Shown here: piece after piece, positions 12,001 through 21,000 of the stretch
Numbering within the stretch: position 1 is the stretch's first letter
Layout: each line of letters opens with the position of its first letter
Origin: Liolophura sinensis
Lineage: Eukaryota > Mollusca > Polyplacophora > Chitonida > Chitonidae
Direction of reading: 5' to 3'
DNA: 31,397 nt
NCBI RefSeq assembly: GCF_032854445.1
Contig: NC_088296.1
Coordinates: 27,236,667-27,268,063, forward strand
Translations under genes and position numbers: made by a program
Notes under the pieces: generated by a model
What the model was told of the DNA's origin: nothing
Database searches by the model: none
The model's input: only the letters and a program-made list of their open reading frames with translations

Positions 12001-15000
12001 CACAATCACTAAATACAGCCCTTACTACAGCTCTGTGCCTACAGCCTGCACAGATCAAACTCCACAATCACTAAATACAACCCTGACTACAGCTCTGTGT
12101 TCACAGCCTGCACAGATCAAACTCCACAATCACTAAATACAGCCCTGACTACAGCGCTGTGCCTACAGCCTGCACAGATCACACTCCACAATCACTAAAT
12201 ACAGCCCTGACTACAGCTCTGTGCCTACAGCCTGCACAGATCAAACTCCACAATCACTAAATACAGCCCTGACTACAGCTCTGTGTTCACAGCCTGTACA
12301 GATCAAATTTCACAATCACTAAATACAGCCCTGACTACAGCTCTGTGTTCAGAGCCTGTACAGATCACACTTCATAATCACTAAATACAGCCCTTACTAC
12401 AGCTCTGTGTTCACAACCTGTACAGATCAAACTCCACAATCACTAAATACAGCCCTGAGTACAGCTCTGTGTTCATACCATGTACAGATCAAACTTCACA
12501 ATCACTAAATACAGCTCTTACTACAGCTCTGTGTTCACAACCTGTACAGATCAAACTCCACAATCACTAAATACAGCCCTGACTACAGCTGTGTGCCTAC
12601 AGCCTGTACAGATCACACTCCACAATCACTAAATACAGCTCTTACTACAGCTCTGTGTTCACAACCTGTACAGATCAAACTCCACAATCACTAAATACAG
12701 CCCTGACTACAGCTCTGTGCCTACAGCCTGTACAGATCACACTCCACAATCACTAAATACAGCCCTGAGTACAACTCTGTGTTCACAACCTGTACAGATC
12801 ACACTCCACAATCACTAAATACAGCCCTGAGTACAGCTCTGTGCCTACAGCCTGTACAGATCACACTCCACAATCACTAAATACAACCCTGACTACAGCT
12901 CTGTGTTCACAACCTGTACAGATCACACTCCACAATCACTAAATACAGCCCTGAGTACAACTCTGTGCCTACAGCCTGTACAGATCACACTCCACAATCA
13001 CTAAATACAGCCCTGAGTACAACTCTGTGCCTACAGCCTGTACAGATCACACTCCACAATCACTAAATACAGCCCTTACTACAGCTCTGTGCTCACAGCC
13101 TGTACAGATCACACTTCATAATCACTAAATACAGCCCTGACTACAACTCTGTGTTCACAACCTGTACAGATCACACTCCACAATCACTAAATACAGCCCT
13201 GAGTACAGCTCTGTGCCTACAGCCTGTACAGATCACACTCCACAATCACTAAATACAGCCCTTACTACAGCTCTGTGCTCACAACCTGTACAGATCACAC
13301 TCCACAATCACTAAATACAGCCCTGACTACAGCTCTGTGTTCACAACCTGTACAGATCACACTCCACAATCACTAAATACAGCCCTGACTACAGCTGTGT
13401 GCCTACAGCCTGTACAGATCACACTCCACAATCACTAAATACAGCCCTGACTACAGCTGTGTGCCTACAGCCTGTACAGATCACACTCCACAATCACTAA
13501 ATACAGCTCTTACTACAGCTCTGTGTTCACAACCTGTACAGATCAAACTCCACAATCACTAAATACAGCCCTGACTACAGCTCTGTGCCTACAGCCTGTA
13601 CAGATCACACTCCACAATCACTAAATATAGCCCTCACTACAGCTCTGTGTTCACAACCTGTACAGATCACACTCCACAATCACTAAATACAGCCCTGACT
13701 ACAGCTCTGTGTTCACAGCCTGTACAGATCACACTCCACAATCACTAAATACAGCCCTGACTACAGCTCTGTGTTCACAGCCTGTACAGATCACACTTCA
13801 TAATCACTAAATACAGCCCTGACTACAACTCTGTGTTCACAGCCTGTACAGATCACACCCCACAATCACTAAATACAACCCTGACTACAACTCTGTGTTC
13901 ATGCCCTGAACAGATCAAACTTGCTACCTTTACCTAGCCTGCACAAAGCAAAGCTGAACAATCTGTCATGAAATACACACATATATACATGTAAGTATAA
14001 ATCATGAAATACACACATATATACATGTAAGTATAAATCATGAAATACACACATATATACATGTAAGTATAAATCTGTTTGCTACAAACACAAATATAAA
14101 CACTACAATTTATTCTGCCACAACAAGTTTCCACAACTTACAGCACAGACAGCTTCCTTGTTAACTCCCCAAAGGTAAAACTGGTCTTACTCTATCAGGT
14201 GCTAACAAATGGCAAACCGTCATTGTTTTTGGTTGAATCCAGGTACATAAAAGGTTATCCGAGCCTACACACTACATACTGTTCCCGTACATCAGGCCAC
14301 TTTTGTAGCTTACGTTTCAGTTCATAATTCCAGGTAAGTCAAACCCGCTCCGATCTAATCTTGTTTAAATACACCCTGAGAAATTTGAATTCAAATACAA
14401 ATGCCTCCGCAAGAGTACAGGGCATAAATTCTGGCTGACCTAGTTTTGTAGAGCTGAGATACATGTATCAATAAACTGGGTCAGCTATACTGTCAACTTC
14501 ACAGCATATACCCATATATACAAAAAAATGTTGTAACCTTTGCAGAAATGACAGCATGTTTTAACAAACAGGTTCCACATATGTTGTTAATCCTATCACA
14601 GGTAACAACTCATCGGTATAGATGTTTAACTGTCTTTATTATGTGTAGCTTACAGATGCATCTTTTGCTCTTTCTCTTTATTTTACCTGTTCATTTTCAT
14701 GGTGACTTGTTCTGAATTTTTTTCAAAAAACGTAAACCATGTGTACTTATACACTATTTTTTTCTAATGTACGTATATACCATAATGTCTGATAAGAGCA
14801 GAGACATACCTCAACCAAAAACTTATCTACGACTAGAAAATATAACTATTTAAAATAAACAGGTTACTTTAGTCACACTTAAAATTAAATTGAACTCCTT
14901 CATGAAAAATGTGCAGGAGTCTGAGGTACACTCATTCATGTTGCTCCCTTTCAAACATTTTTTTTTTTTTCCAAAGTTTACAAATGAAGACGTCCTTAAT

Positions 15001-18000
15001 TAGAAATATTTCTAGTTAGAATTTCTTCCTCCCTGGTCAGAATTTGTTCCTTCCTCCCTGGTCAGAATTTGTTCCTTCCTCCCTGGTCAGAATTTGTTCC
15101 TTCCTCCCTGGTCAGAATTTGTTCCTTCCCTGATCAGAAGCTAAGCTTTGGTCTTCCCTGGTCAGAATTTGTTCCTTCCTCCCTGGTCAGAATTTGTTCC
15201 TTCCTCTTTGGTCAGAATTTGTTCCTTCCTCCCTGGTCAGAATTTGTTCCTTCCTCCCTGGTCAGAATTTGTTCCTTCTTCTTTGGTCAGAATTTGTTCC
15301 TTCCTCCCTGGTCAGAATTTGTTCCTTCCTCTTTGGTCAGAATTTGTTCCTTCCTCTTTGGTCAGAATTTGTTCCTTCCTCCCTGGTCAGAATTTGTTCC
15401 TTCCTCCCTGGTCAGAATTTGTTCCTTCCTCCCTGGTCAGAATTTGTTCCTTCCTCCCAGGTCAGAATTTGTTCCTTCCTCCCTGGTCAGAATTTGTTCC
15501 TTCCTCCCTGATCAGAATTTGTTCCTTCCTCCCTGGTCAGAATTTGTTCCTTCCTCCCTGGTCAGAATTTCTTCTTCCATGATCAGAAGCTACGCTTTGG
15601 TTCATTAAGTAGAAAACTGTCTATGTCATACTGCATGAAGTCCATGTATATGTGCTCACGTATCTGACAAGCTGAACAGTTATAGAATGGAACTGAACCT
15701 GAATGTGCTGGCCCCCGTAGCGGACACTTTACCAACTCAGCCACCCAGGCCGGTGGGGGTGCTGTATATAACTTCCTCAGACTGAAGAGTCCTGGGTACA
15801 TTGTATGCACCTGTGTAACTCTGATGTTGTATTCTATGAATATTATTTAACTCTTTATGTTATGTAGCCTCTGACCACGTCAGGGCAGTGCTTCCATCAA
15901 CACAATCAAGATACACATACAAACATACTGGTACAAACATTTCACCCTGAAGGCCAGTACCCTTGTTACCCTTACCAAACCACCGGCCCCTGCCCCATTC
16001 CTAACCCCCTCCCCTCACCACTAAGACCCACCCACCTCTATTCCACTGCTTCCGAGCCACTAGGTACATGTACCACAGAAGATTCAAGAAAAACACGCAC
16101 GTACCATACTAATCTTATGGCTTGAACTTATGGGAGACATTTTTAAGGTGAGTATGGTAATTGCTTTTGTACACAAGACATGAAATGTGTGGATATGCTA
16201 CTTTATAGTGAACTGATCACTACACTCTACAGCTACATGTATGGTTCATTCCCACTGATCACTACACTCCACAGCTACATGTATGGTCCATTCCCACTGA
16301 TCACTACACTCCACAGCTACGTGTATGGTCCATTCCCACTGATCACTACACTCCACAGCTACATGTATGGTTCATTCCCACTGATCACTACACTCTACAG
16401 CTACATGTATGGTTCATTCCCACTGATCACTACACTCCACAGCTACATGTATGGTCCATTCCCACTGATCACTACACTCCACAGCTACACGTATGGTCCA
16501 TTCCCACTGATCACTACACTCCACAGCTACACGTATGGTCCATTCCCACTGATCACTACACTCCACAGCTACACGCATGGTCCAATCCCACTGATCACTA
16601 CACTCCACAGCTACACGTATGGTTCATACCCACTGATCACTACACTCCACAGCTACATGTATGGTCCATTCCCACTGATCACTACACTCCACAGCTACAT
16701 GTAAGGTCCATTCCCACTGATCACTACACTCCACAGCTACATGTAAGGTCCATTCCCACTGATCACTACACTCCACAGCTCCATGTATGGTCCATTCCCA
16801 CTGATCACTACACTCCACAGCTACATGTATGGTCCATTCCCACTGATCACTACACTCCACAGCTACATGTATGGTCCATTCCCACTGATCACTACACTCT
16901 ACAGCAACATGTACGGTTTATTCCCACTGATCACTACACTCCACAGCTACATGTATGGTCCATTCCCACTGATCACTACATTCCACAGCTACATGTATGG
17001 TTCATACCCACTGACCCACTAAGTCAGGAAATCAGACAACTGGCTTCGTTTTCAGGGTATACCACTTTATTTCACAATGCCTCTATTGAAAGGTTACTCA
17101 GTCCAGGGAAAATGAAAGGATTAAAAGACTGTGCATCACACACTTACCATGCACAATTGACACGAAATGGCAAATCTGTGTCAAATGTGATGGCCACCAA
17201 AATGCATTGAAAATTGGATACCTAGTCCTGAATGTCCTGTCTAGCAAAGCTTGAAGTTTTGTATACCCTAAAGCAGAAGGCGTTCACATGTTCATGAATG
17301 CTGTTTGCTGTAAAATGCGACATACACGTCTATGGAAATACAAAACTGTGTGGCACCAGGGAGGACACACTGTACCTATGTATTCATAAAACCCAATCAT
17401 ATTCCCAACAGAAATACTTTATGATTCATCATCACAAATGATTTCACCATATTATTTCAACTCCTGAAGCTCTAAAGGGACCACAGATGTTCATCTTGAC
17501 CTAACTAGACAATCAACGTACACTTCATCTTGACCTAACTAGACAATCAACTAGACAATCAATGTAAACTTCATCTTTACCTAACTAGACAATCAACTAG
17601 ACAATCAACGTAAACTTCATCTTGACCTAACTAGACAATCAACTAGACAATGAATGTAAACTTCATCTTGACCTAACTAGACAATCAATGTAAACTTCAT
17701 CTTTACCTAACTAGACAATCAAAGTAAACTTCATCTTGACCTAACTAGACAATCAAAGTAAACTTCATCTTGACCTAACTAGACAATCAATGTAAACTTC
17801 ATCTTTACCTAACAATCAATGACAATCAACGTAAACCTAGACAATCAACGTAAACCTAGTTCCCTTTGGATTTGGGGACACTGTGACATCAAAGTGGTCT
17901 TGCTTCATTAATCTAACCATCAACAAGCTTGTGGAAAGTGCTACACGTTATGAACACAGATTACGTGATCCAACAATGACATCACAAAATTCTAAAAACA

Positions 18001-21000
18001 AAAAAGTGATGGATATATTTCACACAATGTTACATTGTACAATTGTAAGATCCTTATTATTACCTTATAATAATGGACCATATTCCAACAGAAAACCCAC
18101 AATCTTATACAGTAACAGGAAATGCTAGTTACAAATATTTTTTGTGAAAATTGCAAGTGTTAGCTTGTACTTCAGCTTTAATAAGAATGTGTTCCCTTAG
18201 AGATTTACATCTTCATGTCTTCACAATTTCCTTCTCCTGATCATTAAAGCAGAAAATTCTCGGGCTTTGAAAAGACATTTTTCTTGGACTCCTGCTCCAT
18301 AAGTTAGTTAGTACGTTAATCAAAACTGGCAACTGTTTAACAGAAAAAAATGCAAAACATTAAGGAACAATGTAGCACCTAAAATCAAAACATTTTATTT
18401 TCTGCACACTTATATTGTATTTTCACTGAAATTCCACTGCTAACAACATCACAGCAAAGTTTATATTTGAATGCAAAAAAAAAAAAAGGCATACAATTTA
18501 CATCTCTATCATGAACAACAACAACAGCAATGTTGCAAAATAACACATGAACCACACTGTGCAAGACTTGCACCATGCAAACATCAAACTATTACCTCCA
18601 TATTGTTATTATTATTATTATAGGCTTCCATGCTGATTATAGTCTGCTCAGAGAAAGCTCTCTAGCGCAAGGAGGAAGAAAAGTCTGCTGAAGTTCTCCT
18701 TTTTTTAGAAACTGAAGAGCTCTGATATTTGCCTCTCTATGCAAAACACTCACACCAGCTATAAGATAAAAAGGCTCAGCTGTGAAAGAAAACAAAAACA
18801 GATAGGAAAACACGGTCCTACGCAAAAAATGGCAACAGAACGTGGTCTTCACGTAAATGAGAGCCTTCTTAAATACTTCCAGTGATTGACCCTCACCAAG
18901 GACATGCGTGATGTTGGTAATATGTAAATGATACCGCATGATCCATGGATAAATGTTGGTATTAAACGATAAATATGATACATATCGCAGAGCATGCCAC
19001 ACACTGAGCACAATCCTGTGGAGCATTAATCTGCACTGGGACACTGGGACACAGGGCACTGGGACACTGCGGCACAGGGCACTGGGACCCTGCGGCACAG
19101 GGCACTGGGACCCTGCGGCACAGGGCACTGGGACACTGAGGCACAGGGCACTGGGACACTGCGGCACAGGGCACTGGGACCCTGCGGCACAGGGCACTGG
19201 GACACTGAGGCACAGGGCACTGGGACACTGTGGCACTGGGCACTGGGACACTGTGGCACTGGGGCAAGTGCCCTGTTTCCTAACTATGGGCTCCATGTAC
19301 TGTGATAACATCGAAGATAAAATGATGAATTATAAGTGTTGAAATATACTTAATATTAATCTACATATGTGCAGCTTAAAGTAACACGATGAAGAAGGCA
19401 ATGACGAGTGATGCTAAATCTCGCATCATGCAATATTAAAACTACAAGTGTACATGTAACCAAAAACATCGTCTTAAACTTTCTGTTTCATTTATATTTA
19501 TATATATATATTGTTTCTTCTTTCGTTTTTGCTCAATTTGCTGATTTCGGCCACCCCTTAATGGTGTACTTTCTGCATTCGACAACGGAGGACCAGTAGT
19601 AAATACGGATACATGTTCTGTTTCAACTTACTGATGAAAGATTATTTATTTATTTACTTCATTGGAATATTTCGCTTACATGACAGCGTCGAGCATTATG
19701 GTGGGAGGAAACCGAGTGGTGCGCGGAGAAAACCCACAACCATCTGCAGGTTGCTGGCAGACCTTTATTTGATTATCATTATTTGTTTCATCAGTATTCT
19801 ATAACAGGTAGAGAACCACCAAAGGCCCCCCCCCCCCCCCATGTATTCCTGCGTCTACATGTATGACAGATCGCAGTTCAATCCCACCAGCTTCTCCAAG
19901 ATCAATTTTTCTTCCAGAGCCAAACTCTTTAACAAAATTATTAGAGGACACCAATTTTATTTTGTGCTTTACGCACGTCGATTTTTATGTTTTTACGACT
20001 TTCCTATTTTGCAAAGGCATTCCGATCATGTAAATGTGTCTGAAAAAATTCCAGAGGTAGTCTTGATTTTTCTAAGTATTAGAGGATTTTCAAGGTTTAT
20101 ATTTATTTCTATACCCTGACCTCTGACCTCTGACATTGAAAAAAGATTTACTCTGCACGGTGAACAATAATTTAAATAGATATTCCCTCAGATCAATGGA
20201 TGCTGTCAGCCAAATTTTTTAAACTCTTGTACCATTACAAACATAACTCTGCAGAATTGACAGAAAATAGGCAAAAAATAATATTCATTGATTATCTTAT
20301 TGATTTTTGTCACAAACATGACTTAATCCTTTAGCACTTCATTGTTGAACAGTTTTTAGTACAGAACAATATAATCACACTGTGTACACAGTGAAAAGAA
20401 ACTTTCACACTGTGTACACAGTGAACAGAAACTTTCACTTGTGTGAGCAAACCAAACGCCAGATGTGGCACTGGCACCCTTCCGTTACAAAAAAATGGGC
20501 TGGCAAACTAGGTACACATGGACTAACAGCTTTACTGTATTGGAGAGAAGACAGGCACAAATACCGTATTTCACCTGAAATTTAGCACTGACATGTTTTG
20601 TTTGATTCTGATTTATTCATCAGCCTTTAATATTGAGCCACATGCATTTAAGAGATTTTTGTGAAGTTTATTAAATTAATAAATTAATTATTATATTAAA
20701 TGAATTAAATTAATTTCTGAATGGAATAACTTGACACCCAAAGTAGCAGTTTAAGCCTTTAATGTGCTTCTGAAAGGGCATTTTCACACACCAAACTTTA
20801 GGTGAAGTATGTTACACTGTCTGGTGTCGGGTATTGATCCTGTGGTCTCGTAATAGGTCTAAAAATATGGCAGAAAAATATCTTGGACATTATTAATCCC
20901 TGCTGCTGGAATGTTAGTAATTCATGACAGGGAAGTGTAATTCATGACAATGAAGTGTAATTCATGACAGGGGAAGTGTAATTCATGACAATGAAGTGTA

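Noticed and set aside
15069-15608. 179-codon plus-strand frame with [10 protein letters not shown] repeats
   Set aside because: All three frames of the 25-bp array are open and encode the same cycle; substitutions ignore frame.
15653-15755. A functional tRNA gene
   Set aside because: A and B boxes are present but acceptor, D and anticodon stems do not pair well; it fits a tRNA-derived SINE.
18640-18960. SLEVFKKAL-like string resembling the end of a LINE reverse transcriptase
   Set aside because: Only about nine residues fit, with no RT core motif (such as YADD) anywhere in the window.
18637-19342. Pro/Cys/Val repeat frames ([13 protein letters not shown]) on the minus strand and Gly/His repeats on the plus strand
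   Set aside because: They arise from the 23-bp GC-rich satellite at 19038-19266, open on both strands.
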